Positions 1-7,873 of a DNA stretch of 64,000 nucleotides are shown here, piece after piece (position 1 is the stretch's first letter; each line of letters begins with the position of its first letter). This DNA comes from JAICMB01 sp035295125 (lineage in GTDB: Bacteria > Acidobacteriota > Terriglobia > Bryobacterales > Bryobacteraceae): the NCBI GenBank assembly GCA_035295125.1, contig DATGJP010000107.1, positions 124,001 through 188,000 on the forward strand, in the 5' to 3' direction. The notes beneath the pieces were generated by a model. That model did not search any database. It was not told where the DNA came from and saw only the letters and a program-made list of their open reading frames with translations. A program made the position numbers and the translations under genes.

Positions 1-60
1 GTCCGCGGGCGCGGAGAAGCAAACATCTACCCCAATTGTAGCATGGCGATTATCACGGAA

Positions 61-507
61 CTATGACAAACGAGTGCGAACTTTGTCGCTCAATGCCTTG
101 CCGTCCACGCGCTTTCCGGCGAGCTTAGCTTGCGTGGCCTTCATTACAAGTCCCATCTGCTTGGCGGAGTTTGCTCCAGTTTCGGCGATGGCGGCAGCAA
201 TGGCGGCGTCGATCTCTTCGTCGGTTGGCGCGGCGGGCATATAGGACTCTATCAGCTTCAGTTCCGCCTCTTCTTTGTCGGCTAATTCGGCCCGGCCGCC
301 TTTGCGGAACATGTCGGCGGATTCGCGGCGCTGCTTGATGAGCGTGTTGAGCACCTGGATTTCGGTCGGTTCATCGAGCGGCTTCATTGCGTCGACCTCA
401 TGTTTCTTCAGCGCGGTTTTGATCATTCGAAGCGCGCTAAGGCGGGCTTCTTCTTTGGCCTTCATGGCAGAGACCATTTCGGTTTGAATGCGGTCGAGTA
501 GGGCCAT
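61..507 (-). CDS. GatB/YqeY domain-containing protein
   Basis: A 148-residue soluble protein that matches the YqeY family in length and layout. The N-terminus is a helical segment opening MALLDRIQTEMVSAMKAKEE, the middle carries the family-typical stretch around LIKQRRESADMFRKGGR, and the end has the KQMGLVMKATQAKLAGK region. The family resembles the C-terminal tail domain of the GatB subunit of Glu-tRNA(Gln) amidotransferase, but its stand-alone function is not settled. I chose the ATG at 507, not the in-frame ATG at 516, because GAGGG sits just upstream of it and the family normally starts this way. It is divergent from the methyltransferase at 967 across a gene-free stretch rich in palindromes. 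Confidence 0.85.
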   Translation of the reverse strand: MALLDRIQTEMVSAMKAKEEARLSALRMIKTALKKHEVDAMKPLDEPTEIQVLNTLIKQRRESADMFRKGGRAELADKEEAELKLIESYMPAAPTDEEIDAAIAAAIAETGANSAKQMGLVMKATQAKLAGKRVDGKALSDKVRTRLS

Positions 508-730
508 TTCCCTCATTGTAGAGGACCGGGCACCGCCGGTAGTATTTTCCGATTATTGTTGCGCAGCCCATTTCCCGGTATTCTGCCAGTGTCCTAGTAA
601 TGGCCTAGAGTTCAAATTCGGTTCAATGCCGTTCCCCAGCGGCGTTCAAACCGGTATGGCTATCGAGGCGAGCGCGGCCCTTCGTGCTCGCCTCGGCCCA
701 TTTATGGGCCCTGTGATGCTGGATGGCTCT

Positions 731-806
731 CCAGGCCGGTTTCCCACCGGCGCTGGTCGGCGCGCTTGTTCGGACGGGTTAACGACCCGCCGGAGGCTAA
801 CAGCCT
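731..806. repeat. Cluster of three short palindromes (class II element)
   Basis: Three hairpins follow each other. CCAG plus GCCGGT (731-740) pairs with ACCGGC plus CTGG (746-756, one bulged base). CGGGT (775-779) pairs with ACCCG (785-789). AGGCT (794-798) pairs with AGCCT (802-806). The organisation, with purine-rich arms ending in TT or T around a tiny loop, is the same as in the clusters at 19514-19560 and 46319-46394, so I treat them as one repeat class. Confidence 0.55.
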
Positions 807-899
807 GCATCACCAAGCTCAATCAAATCGCCGTTCCCGAATCAGGTTGCCGGTGCTACTGGTATTGGTCCACGTGCCGTTTTTGGCCGAGCCCCCAAG

Positions 900-941
900 A
901 GGTTATGGACAGCTATTGGAAGGTTATGGACAGCTATTGGA
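900..941. repeat. Perfect 21-bp tandem direct repeat
   Basis: The 21-bp unit that begins AGGTTATGGACAGC and ends TATTGGA occurs at 900-920 and again, identically and without spacer, at 921-941. It ends 25 bp before the start codon of the methyltransferase gene at 967, so it could be a regulator site or simple slippage. No match to a known operator was recognised. Confidence 0.8.
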
Positions 942-966
942 TATGACAAGCTGAATCTGACCTCTC

Positions 967-1512
967 ATGTCCGAGCGCTTGCCATTTCTGGCCACCGAAG
1001 CCGCCGCGCCCTACGCCGAAATCCCGAAGCTGCCCGTTGCCGTACTGCTCGACAACGTCCGCAGCATGTATAACGTAGGATCGTTTTTCCGAACCATGGA
1101 CGCCGCGGGCTGTGAAAAGATTTACCTTTGCGGGATCACGGCGCGTCCTCCCAAACGCGGGATCACAAAGACGGCTTTGGGCGCTGAGGAGACGCTGCCA
1201 TGGGAGTATTCGCCGGACGCAGCGGCCCAGGCGCGGCAGGTTCTCGCCGCCGGTTATGAGCTAGCGGCAATTGAGACCTCGGTTCATGCCGTCGACTTAT
1301 TCGATTGGCAGCCCCGTTTTCCGGTCTGCCTGATGTTTGGCCACGAAGTGGAAGGCCTGCGGCCGGAGCTGCTCGAAATCTGCGACACCCACGTCCGAAT
1401 CCCCATGCTCGGCCGCAAACATTCCCTCAATGTCGCGACGGCCGGCGGGGTCGCAATTTACGAGCTTCTGCGCAAGTACCGCCGAATGGTGGAAAATACA
1501 AAGAAGCTATGA
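967..1512 (+). CDS. TrmH/SpoU-family (SPOUT) RNA 2'-O-methyltransferase
   Basis: A 181-residue protein with the three SPOUT motifs in order: NVRSMYNVGSFFRTMDAAG (residues 30-48, motif 1 with the Asn/Arg pair), MFGHEVEGL (123-131, motif 2) and IPMLGRKHSLNVATAGGVA (145-163, motif 3, part of the knotted SAM site). It lacks the N-terminal substrate-binding domain of RlmB/TrmH-type enzymes, so it is a minimal catalytic domain and its RNA target cannot be told from sequence. The stop overlaps the start of the following transpeptidase gene (ATGA at 1509-1512), which suggests translational coupling although the two functions are not obviously related. Confidence 0.9.
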   Translation: MSERLPFLATEAAAPYAEIPKLPVAVLLDNVRSMYNVGSFFRTMDAAGCEKIYLCGITARPPKRGITKTALGAEETLPWEYSPDAAAQARQVLAAGYELAAIETSVHAVDLFDWQPRFPVCLMFGHEVEGLRPELLEICDTHVRIPMLGRKHSLNVATAGGVAIYELLRKYRRMVENTKKL

Positions 1513-3287
1513 AAACGCGTCTTCTCGCAATTTTCTGCCTCCTTTCCGCGGCATTACTCCTGGCGCAAAACCCACCCACCATGTATCCGGCAGTACGAGG
1601 GATGCACGAGATGGTGGGTGCTGCTAATAACTTCGAAGTCGAGGCCGGTTATCGCATTCTCACGCAGGGGGGCAATGCGGTCGACGCGGGTGTAGCTTCG
1701 GTGCTGGCAGCGAGCGTAACCGAATTAAGCCGCTTCGGACTCGGCGGCGAAATGCCGCTGCTCGTGAAAATGTCCGGCAAACCGGTAATTGCCGTCAGTG
1801 GTGTGGGCGTCGCTCCCAAAAAGGCGACTGTCGACTATTACATGCATCGCAGCCCGGAACCGTGGGAAGAAGCCGGCAAAATGCCGCCGGTTCCCATGCA
1901 GGGCATCAAGTCCGCCATTGTGCCCGGTGTGTTCGACGGACTGATCCTGGCGCTCGAGCAATACGGAACGAAGTCGTTCGCCGAGGTCGCTGCGCCGGCG
2001 CTTCAATATGCCGACGAGGGCTTCGTCATGCCTGACGAGTTTGGCCACATGATGGAGGGCTACCAGAAGGTGATGAGCCTGTGGCCGTCATCGATGGAAT
2101 TCTTCTACCCCAACGGCACGGTGACGCATCGCGGCGAAATTTTCCGAGAGCCGATCCTGGCGAAGACGTTTCGCGAGTTGATGGCCGCGGAGAAAAAAGC
2201 CCACGGCAATCGCACGAAGAAGCTGCAGGCGGTCCGCGACTATTTCTACAAGGGGTCGATTGCCAAGCGCATCGGCGATTTCTGCGACAAGAACGGCGGC
2301 CTGATTTCGTATGAGGATATGGCGGCATTCCACGCCTCGACAGACGAGCCCAAGATGGGCACCTATCGCGGCTACGAGGTCTACAAACCCGGCTTCTGGA
2401 CGCAGGGTCCGGTGATGATCGAGGCTCTCAATATCCTCGAAGGCTACGACCTGAAGGCCATGGGTCATAACAGCCCCGAATATCTTCACACTGTGATTGA
2501 AGCCGTAAAGCTGGCGTTCGCAGATCGCGATCAATATTACGGCGATCCCAAATTCAGCAAGATCCCCGAAGACACCCTGCTTTCGAAAGACTATGCCGCG
2601 GAACGCCGCAAGCTGATCGATCCCAAGCATGCCTCGATGGAGCACCGGCCCGGCAGTTTCGGCATGCGCGTCGATCTGCCGACTTCCAGCCAGCCCGCCG
2701 ATGGGCCGGTGCAGGACACCACCTGCGTTAACGTGGTCGACCGCTGGGGCAACGCTTTCAACTCTACGCCGAGCGGAGCCTGGCTGCCGTCGGTCATCGC
2801 AGGCGATACGGGGATTCCGTTTACAACGCGCCTGCAGTCGTTTGTCATGACGGCGGGTCATCCGAATCAACTTGCTCCGGGGAAACGTCCGCGCGTTACC
2901 TTGAGTCCGACGCTGGTCACCAAGGCAGGGCGGCTGGAGTTCATCATGTCGACCCCGGGCGGAGACAATCAGGATCAGGCTATGCTGCAGGTGCTGTTGA
3001 ATATGATCGAATTCGGCATGACGCCCCAGGAAGCTGTTGAAGCGCCGCGGTTCCAGACGGAGCACTTTTTCAGCTCTTTCGGGAATCACGAGTTCGTGCC
3101 GGGCCGCCTGATGGTGGAGCGGCGCATTCCACGTGAAACCGTGGATGCCTTGAACGCGCTCGGCCATCGTGTCACCGTGGCGGGCGATTGGAGTAACTCA
3201 TCGGCGCCGACCGTGATTCAGGCCCACAATGGCGTGCTCGAGGGAGGCGCGGACATTCGCAGGGCCAGGTTCATTTTTGGCCGCTGA
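1509..3287 (+). CDS. ggt: Gamma-glutamyltranspeptidase (secreted)
   Basis: A 592-residue protein of the Ntn-hydrolase GGT family, which transfers or hydrolyses gamma-glutamyl groups of glutathione and similar compounds in the periplasm. The N-terminus is a signal peptide (MKTRLLAIFCLLSAALLLAQ). The autoprocessing site and new N-terminal nucleophile should be Thr404 in PVQDTTCVNVVD, where most homologues have TTH. The downstream small-subunit region contains LSPTLV and the substrate-binding STPGGDNQ motif. The reading frame is open upstream to 1305, but that extension overlaps the methyltransferase and does not look like protein; the ATG at 1509 overlaps the previous stop and directly precedes the signal peptide. 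Confidence 0.9.
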   Translation: MKTRLLAIFCLLSAALLLAQNPPTMYPAVRGMHEMVGAANNFEVEAGYRILTQGGNAVDAGVASVLAASVTELSRFGLGGEMPLLVKMSGKPVIAVSGVGVAPKKATVDYYMHRSPEPWEEAGKMPPVPMQGIKSAIVPGVFDGLILALEQYGTKSFAEVAAPALQYADEGFVMPDEFGHMMEGYQKVMSLWPSSMEFFYPNGTVTHRGEIFREPILAKTFRELMAAEKKAHGNRTKKLQAVRDYFYKGSIAKRIGDFCDKNGGLISYEDMAAFHASTDEPKMGTYRGYEVYKPGFWTQGPVMIEALNILEGYDLKAMGHNSPEYLHTVIEAVKLAFADRDQYYGDPKFSKIPEDTLLSKDYAAERRKLIDPKHASMEHRPGSFGMRVDLPTSSQPADGPVQDTTCVNVVDRWGNAFNSTPSGAWLPSVIAGDTGIPFTTRLQSFVMTAGHPNQLAPGKRPRVTLSPTLVTKAGRLEFIMSTPGGDNQDQAMLQVLLNMIEFGMTPQEAVEAPRFQTEHFFSSFGNHEFVPGRLMVERRIPRETVDALNALGHRVTVAGDWSNSSAPTVIQAHNGVLEGGADIRRARFIFGR

Positions 3288-3312
3288 CGATGACAGACTC
3301 CTCAATTGAAAC

Positions 3313-3378
3313 GTGGCGCAGGCTTCAGCCTGCCTTTGGACCTCACCAAAAACGCGCAGGCGAAACCGCCTGCGCCAC
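3313..3378. repeat. 66-bp palindromic element (class I, best copy)
   Basis: The ends are 11-bp inverted repeats, GTGGCGCAGGC (3313-3323) and GCCTGCGCCAC (3368-3378). Each half is itself a hairpin: GCAGGCT/AGCCTGC at 3318-3333, and 9-bp arms GCGCAGGCG/CGCCTGCGC at 3354-3375. The centre carries CCTGCCTTTGGACCTC, which recurs nearly intact in the copies near 60134 and 60241. The element fills the gap between the ggt stop and the start of the permease gene and carries no coding capacity. Confidence 0.75.
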
Positions 3379-3387
3379 CGCCCGCTA

Positions 3388-4194
3388 ATGGCAATACCCG
3401 GCAAACATTTCGCGCGAATCCTGATCGAACGGCGCAATCTCCTCGGACAGCTTGTCCGGCGTGATTTCGAGCAGCGTTTCATCGGTTCGGCGGGCGGATG
3501 GCTATGGGGTCTGATCCACCCGCTGGTGCTGTTGGTGAGCTGGGTCTTTGTCTTTCAGTGGTGCATGAAGATACAACTCCCGAAGGCCGAAGTCACACAG
3601 AACTATCCTCTCTTCCTGTTCTGCGGATTTCTGCCCTGGCTGTTGTTCCAGGACACCGTGCAGCGTTCGGCTTCTTCGTTGCTCGATCATTCCAACCTGA
3701 TCACGAAAACGGTCTTCCCGTCGGAAATCGTTCCGGTTTCGATTTTCCTCTCGTCACTTTTGAATCATCTGCTCGCGCTGGTGCTCGCAATCGGCATCGT
3801 CGTATTTGAGGCCCAGCATCTCAGCATTTGGATCCTGTCGCTCCCGCTTTACATGCTGCTGATCGGCCTGTTTGCGATCGGAATCGGCTGGATCGTCGCC
3901 GGTCTCCATGTTTATCTGCGCGACACAGCCCAGGTCCTCGTAATTGTCCTGACGTTCTGGTTCTGGGTGACGCCGGTCATGATCGGCGAGGAGCAGTTTC
4001 CAGCGAGAGTGCGTCCGATCCTGCATGCGAACCCGCTCGCCTTCATGGTGCGCGCTTATCGTGAACGTCTGCTGTCGAGCCGCCTTCCCGATCTGCACGA
4101 CATCGCGGTAACCGCGGCTTACGCGCTTACGATTTTCGTTATCGGGGGCCTCTTCTTCCGTCACCTGAAACGTGGCTTTGCCGATGTCTTATGA
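3388..4194 (+). CDS. ABC-2 type transporter permease (polysaccharide-export-like)
   Basis: A 268-residue integral membrane protein with about six hydrophobic segments and the ABC2_membrane pattern of TagG/Wzm-type exporters: an N-terminal LVRRDFEQRFIGSAGGWLWG amphipathic stretch, then membrane spans, and an LHVYLRDTAQVLVIVLTFWF segment with the conserved Arg-Asp before the last spans. Such permeases move undecaprenyl-linked or other polysaccharides with a partner ATPase. No ATPase gene is present nearby, which is unusual because these are normally adjacent. The ATG at 3388 begins 9 bp after the palindromic element; the upstream in-frame extension translates the repeat itself and was discarded. 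Its stop overlaps the next start (ATGA, 4191-4194). Confidence 0.8.
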   Translation: MAIPGKHFARILIERRNLLGQLVRRDFEQRFIGSAGGWLWGLIHPLVLLVSWVFVFQWCMKIQLPKAEVTQNYPLFLFCGFLPWLLFQDTVQRSASSLLDHSNLITKTVFPSEIVPVSIFLSSLLNHLLALVLAIGIVVFEAQHLSIWILSLPLYMLLIGLFAIGIGWIVAGLHVYLRDTAQVLVIVLTFWFWVTPVMIGEEQFPARVRPILHANPLAFMVRAYRERLLSSRLPDLHDIAVTAAYALTIFVIGGLFFRHLKRGFADVL

Positions 4195-6062
4195 CACGCC
4201 TTTGCTTTTTGCCGGCGCTATGCGCGTCGATCGCATACGCAGCCGATACCAGCGTTGTTAGCCTCTTCCCGAGCGATACGCTGACCGTTTCCGATCCCTC
4301 GCAGAAGACCGGTATACGTGTGAATCTTCCGCTGCCGGATTGCTCGATTGAGCCGTCGACATGCGCTGAAATCTCCGCCATCAACCAACTCGACGGCTTC
4401 AATATCAACCCGCGAATTGCCGTGACGTTCTCGGGACCGGTGAATACCGACTCTTTGCGTGCGGGCATTTTCTTCGTCGCCCCGTCCGGCGATCAGATCG
4501 CCATCAACCAGGTTATCTACGACCCTGGCACGTTCACGGTATATGCGAAGCCCGACAATGTTCTCGCCGAGGACACAACTTACAGCCTGAACGTCAGCAA
4601 TTCGGTTCTGGACGCGGCCGGTGATCCGGTGGGTCCTGCGTCTACCACTTTCACGACACTCAGTGCGACCGCCTGGATGGCAGGGGCGCGCGCCGATCTC
4701 ATGAACATCGATCCGGCGGTTGCGCCGACCGGTTCGGTGAACACCTACCGGTTATCGGATATTCGAAGCGGTGTGTGGCATCGGCAGACTCATGCCGAGC
4801 CCTCCGTGTTCCAGGACGTCGCCCTTCCGATCGCGATCCTGCAAGGAGTGGATCGAATTGCATTCGCCTCATACCAGTCGCCGAACTACCTGAACGCCAG
4901 TCAGACCATCGACGCGGTTCCGTCGGGAAGCGATCCGGGAACCGGCAACGGGTCGAACCAGATCTACTTCCATGCCCTGCTTCCCGCGACGCCAAAACCT
5001 GACGCCGGCTACCCGGTGGTGATCTACGGGCACGGCCTGAGCGACAGCCGCTTCGGTGGACCTTCGGCAGTTGCTTCGGTGATGGCCTCGGCGGGATTCG
5101 CGGTCGTCGCTATAAACGCGGTGGGCCACGGTTATGGCGTCGACAGTACCGTGCAGCTTACTTTGAACGACGGCAGCATGGTCGAAATTCCGGCACCCGG
5201 CCGAACACCGCCAGACTCATTCGGAACCATCACACCGCCGCTCGGGTGCATCGTGCTGAATGGCGGCGCGGGTTTGCGCGACTGCCTGCGCCAAACCACA
5301 CTCGACATCATGCAACTGGTGCGTGCGATTCAGTCCGGCATGGACCTGGACGGCGATGGCGCCGTGGATCTCGATCCCACCCGGATCTATTACGTTGGCC
5401 AGTCGCTCGGATCGCTCTACGGCACGCTGTTGAACGCCATGGAGCCGAACATATCCGCCGCGGCTCTGAACGTCGGAGGTGGATCGCAAGTTGACATTAC
5501 GCGCTGGAGCCCGTCTTTCCACAGTGCCGCGGTGCTTTCGTTGGCGATCCGCCAGCCATCGCTTCTCAACGCCGGGCTCAATTACAACGAGAATTACGTG
5601 CTGCGCGATCAGCCGGTCGTGGTCAACGATGTCGCGGGCGCCATTCCCATCCAGAATTACTTCGAACGGGTGGAGTGGATCGGCATGATCGGCGATCCTC
5701 TCGGATATGCAGCCTACCTCGCGGCGCCTAAGAACGTCCTGTTCCTATTTGGAATAGGCGACCGCACAGTGCCCAATCCGACCGAATCTGCCTTAGTGCG
5801 TGCCGCCGGGATGCAGCAGTCAACCTGGGTGTACCGGCACGACCTTGCTCGGATGGATCATCCTGAACTGGCGGCCGATCCGCATACCTACTTGACCAAC
5901 GTCCTGGGCTCACCGGCCGCCGTGGCCATTGCGATCGCGACACAAACTCAGATCGCCGGGTTTTTCGCGTCGGGCGGGACAATGATACCCGACCCGAATT
6001 CGGCTGGACTGATGTACTTCGAAATCCCGGCCACCTTGCCCGAGATACTTAACTTTCAATAA
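4191..6062 (+). CDS. Secreted Ig-like-domain alpha/beta hydrolase (lipase-like)
   Basis: A 623-residue exported protein: signal peptide 1-18 (ALCASIAYA end), a beta-rich region at about 70-160 resembling bacterial Ig-like/SbsA-type domains (ITFSGPVNTDSL-like pattern, TTFTTL end), then an alpha/beta-hydrolase domain. The oxyanion region is VVIYGHGLSD and the nucleophile elbow is GQSLGS with Ser405; a His-rich segment near DLARMDHPELAADPH may carry the catalytic His. This resembles the Lipase_bact_N plus hydrolase arrangement, so an extracellular esterase or lipase is likely, substrate unknown. It is translationally coupled to the upstream permease and overlaps the convergent radical SAM gene by 7 bp at its end. 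Confidence 0.75.
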   Translation: MTRLCFLPALCASIAYAADTSVVSLFPSDTLTVSDPSQKTGIRVNLPLPDCSIEPSTCAEISAINQLDGFNINPRIAVTFSGPVNTDSLRAGIFFVAPSGDQIAINQVIYDPGTFTVYAKPDNVLAEDTTYSLNVSNSVLDAAGDPVGPASTTFTTLSATAWMAGARADLMNIDPAVAPTGSVNTYRLSDIRSGVWHRQTHAEPSVFQDVALPIAILQGVDRIAFASYQSPNYLNASQTIDAVPSGSDPGTGNGSNQIYFHALLPATPKPDAGYPVVIYGHGLSDSRFGGPSAVASVMASAGFAVVAINAVGHGYGVDSTVQLTLNDGSMVEIPAPGRTPPDSFGTITPPLGCIVLNGGAGLRDCLRQTTLDIMQLVRAIQSGMDLDGDGAVDLDPTRIYYVGQSLGSLYGTLLNAMEPNISAAALNVGGGSQVDITRWSPSFHSAAVLSLAIRQPSLLNAGLNYNENYVLRDQPVVVNDVAGAIPIQNYFERVEWIGMIGDPLGYAAYLAAPKNVLFLFGIGDRTVPNPTESALVRAAGMQQSTWVYRHDLARMDHPELAADPHTYLTNVLGSPAAVAIAIATQTQIAGFFASGGTMIPDPNSAGLMYFEIPATLPEILNFQ

Positions 6063-7219
6063 CGGTTGAGAATCTTGCGCACTTCGGCCTGGAGCGGGCC
6101 GACGCTGCGCGCATAAATCATTTTGTAGGCCTGGCAGAAATAATCGAGATCCTCGAATTGACCATGAGGACCGTGGCGGAATTTGGGACATCCTCCATGG
6201 CAGATCGACTGGTACTCGCATACCTGGCACTCCGGGTGGGTGATTGTCTTCTTCGAAGCGAAGCTGTAACGGCGTGCCCGGCGGGCTACTTCAGGCCAGG
6301 AATCGAGCACCACGTTGCCGAGTTTCCAGGAGCCCTCGACGAAGAAATCGCAGGGGTAAATGTCGCCGTTGTACTCCACTACGACATAACTGTCGCAGGT
6401 TTCGTGCATCGTGCAGGTGCTGGGTTTCTGGCCTGCGACGGCTTCCGCGATGTTGTCGAAAAACCGGATTCGAACTTTGCGGCGGTCGGACCACCACACG
6501 TCGAACAGTTCGCACAAAAAGCGGCCGTATTGCTCCGCAGAGATCGTGTAGGGCAGGGGATTACCCTCGGCGTCGAACTCGGCGAGTGGAATGAATTGGA
6601 TGTTGTCGATGCCGAGTTGGCGGAAGAATCGGTACAGCTCCTTCGGTTGCCCGACATTGGCCTGGCTCAAAACGCAGAGAATGTTGAACTCCACCTGGTT
6701 TGCCTGCAGCAGTTCGATCTTCTCTATGACGCGCTTCCAGGTTCCTCGGCCTTCCTTATTGAATCGGAAGCGGTCGTTCACGTCTTCGGGGCCGTCGAGC
6801 GACACCCCCAGCAGCCACTTGTAGGAACGAAAAAGATCGCACCAGCTCTTGTCGAGCAGAATCGCGTTGGTCTGAAGGGAATTGCTGACAGCCTGTCCGT
6901 TTCGTCCATATTGCTGCTGCAGCGCCACCAGGTTCTCGAAAAACGGTAGCCCCGCGAGCGTCGGTTCGCCTCCCTGAAAGGCAAACGCGCTATTGGGATA
7001 GGAGTAAAACAGGTACGTATCCACCAGCCTTTCCAGTGTTTCCTGCGTCATGCGGCGCGCGGGGAGGCTCTTGTAGGGATCGGCATCCCGATCGAGATAG
7101 AAACAGTACGAGCAGTCGAGGTTACAGACTGCGGATGCCGGTTTGATTAAGAGCGAGTGGATACGAGGGGCAGGTCCGCTTTCCCCAAACACGGGGAAAG
7201 CGCTACTGCCGGATTGCAT
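6056..7219 (-). CDS. Radical SAM/SPASM protein, anaerobic sulfatase-maturase type
   Basis: A 387-residue enzyme. The radical-SAM cluster motif is CNLDCSYC (Cys32, Cys36, Cys39), followed by FAFQGGEPTL, the family's GGEP SAM-binding motif. The C-terminus carries a Cys-rich SPASM region (CDSYVVVEYNGDIYPCDFF, then CQVCEYQSICHGGCPKFR) that binds two further 4Fe-4S clusters. This layout and length are those of anSME, which oxidises a Cys or Ser of sulfatases to formylglycine. No sulfatase gene is in the window, so the client must be elsewhere or the enzyme may modify another peptide. The start ATG at 7219 gives the normal N-terminal length. Confidence 0.85.
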   Translation of the reverse strand: MQSGSSAFPVFGESGPAPRIHSLLIKPASAVCNLDCSYCFYLDRDADPYKSLPARRMTQETLERLVDTYLFYSYPNSAFAFQGGEPTLAGLPFFENLVALQQQYGRNGQAVSNSLQTNAILLDKSWCDLFRSYKWLLGVSLDGPEDVNDRFRFNKEGRGTWKRVIEKIELLQANQVEFNILCVLSQANVGQPKELYRFFRQLGIDNIQFIPLAEFDAEGNPLPYTISAEQYGRFLCELFDVWWSDRRKVRIRFFDNIAEAVAGQKPSTCTMHETCDSYVVVEYNGDIYPCDFFVEGSWKLGNVVLDSWPEVARRARRYSFASKKTITHPECQVCEYQSICHGGCPKFRHGPHGQFEDLDYFCQAYKMIYARSVGPLQAEVRKILNRY

Positions 7220-7270
7220 GTCGAAAGTGTAGCAGGATAACGCCCGTGTAATGCGCGTTCAAAACTAAAG

Positions 7271-7316
7271 GGTGGGGGCGGGCGGTTTCCTGTTTCACAC
7301 TCCCACGGCCTGCCCT
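7271..7316. repeat. Probable short or degraded class I palindromic element, reverse orientation
   Basis: Read on the minus strand the segment begins GGGCAGGCC, ends GGAAACCGCCCGCCCCCACC and is followed by CTTTAG. The 3' half resembles the end GCGAAACCGCCTGCGCCACC of the copy at 3313-3378. It lies in the gap between the radical SAM gene (upstream of its start) and the PAP2 gene. The match is partial, so membership of the family is tentative. Confidence 0.35.
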
Positions 7317-7327
7317 GCTATGAGAGG

Positions 7328-7873
7328 TTACAGAATGCTGGAGGCAAAAGCGTAGAAGTAAGCGTATCCGAGTAATGATCCGATAATCGACCCCGCGATC
7401 ACATCGCTCAGGAAATGCATTCCCAACATGATTCGCGATAGGGCGACGCTGCACGCCAGGAAAAGCATAGCCGGTGCTAACGCCGGAAATGAAAGGCAGA
7501 TGGGTACGCTAACCGCGAAAGCCGTGATGGAATGACCCGATGGAAAAGAGAACTGGTCGGGCGGGGTCAACGTCGCCCAGCAACTCGGTTCGTGCACGCA
7601 GGGACGCGGCCGGCCGACCTTATTCTTCAAAAACCGGAACAGCAGGACGCCCGTAAATGCCGCGCAACCGGCTGCCGAGACCGTAACGTAATCCTGGCGA
7701 TCGAACCGGCAGAGAAGTATTACCCCCAAGAGGCCCCACATCCAACCGTCGCCGCCGCGGGTGGCCAGAATCATCCACCAGCGAATCCAGCGCGGAGGGC
7801 GCCAGCGATTGACTCGCCGCGCAAGGCGGTAATCCGGCGTTGAAAGACGGGCAACGGCCTCCGATACGCTCAT
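7328..7873 (-). CDS. PAP2-family membrane phosphatase
   Basis: A 181-residue polytopic protein with the three phosphatase motifs of the PAP2/BacA-type haloperoxidase-like family: KNKVGRPRP (motif 1), FPSGHS (motif 2) and SRIMLGMHFLSDV (motif 3, SR-x5-H-x3-D). Such enzymes dephosphorylate lipid phosphates such as undecaprenyl diphosphate or phosphatidic acid on the outer face of the membrane. About four hydrophobic segments surround the motifs. Its start overlaps the end of the PHP gene by 4 bp (7870-7873), so the two are probably co-translated. Confidence 0.85.
   Translation of the reverse strand: MSVSEAVARLSTPDYRLARRVNRWRPPRWIRWWMILATRGGDGWMWGLLGVILLCRFDRQDYVTVSAAGCAAFTGVLLFRFLKNKVGRPRPCVHEPSCWATLTPPDQFSFPSGHSITAFAVSVPICLSFPALAPAMLFLACSVALSRIMLGMHFLSDVIAGSIIGSLLGYAYFYAFASSIL

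Larger units (their letters stand above)
508..966. other. Gene-free 459-bp spacer rich in inverted repeats
   Basis: No convincing gene lies here; the open frame on the plus strand at 488-946 has low-complexity, family-less translation. The stretch holds a 9-bp-arm hairpin (GAGGCGAGC at 665-673 with GCTCGCCTC at 686-694), a palindrome GGCCCATTTATGGGCC at 695-710, the palindrome cluster at 731-806 and a 21-bp direct repeat at 900-941. It must also contain the promoters of the divergent genes on each side, but I could not place them convincingly. Confidence 0.6.

Noticed and set aside
488..946. A 152-residue plus-strand ORF in the first spacer
   Set aside because: It has no ribosome site or family pattern and is made partly of palindromes and a direct repeat.
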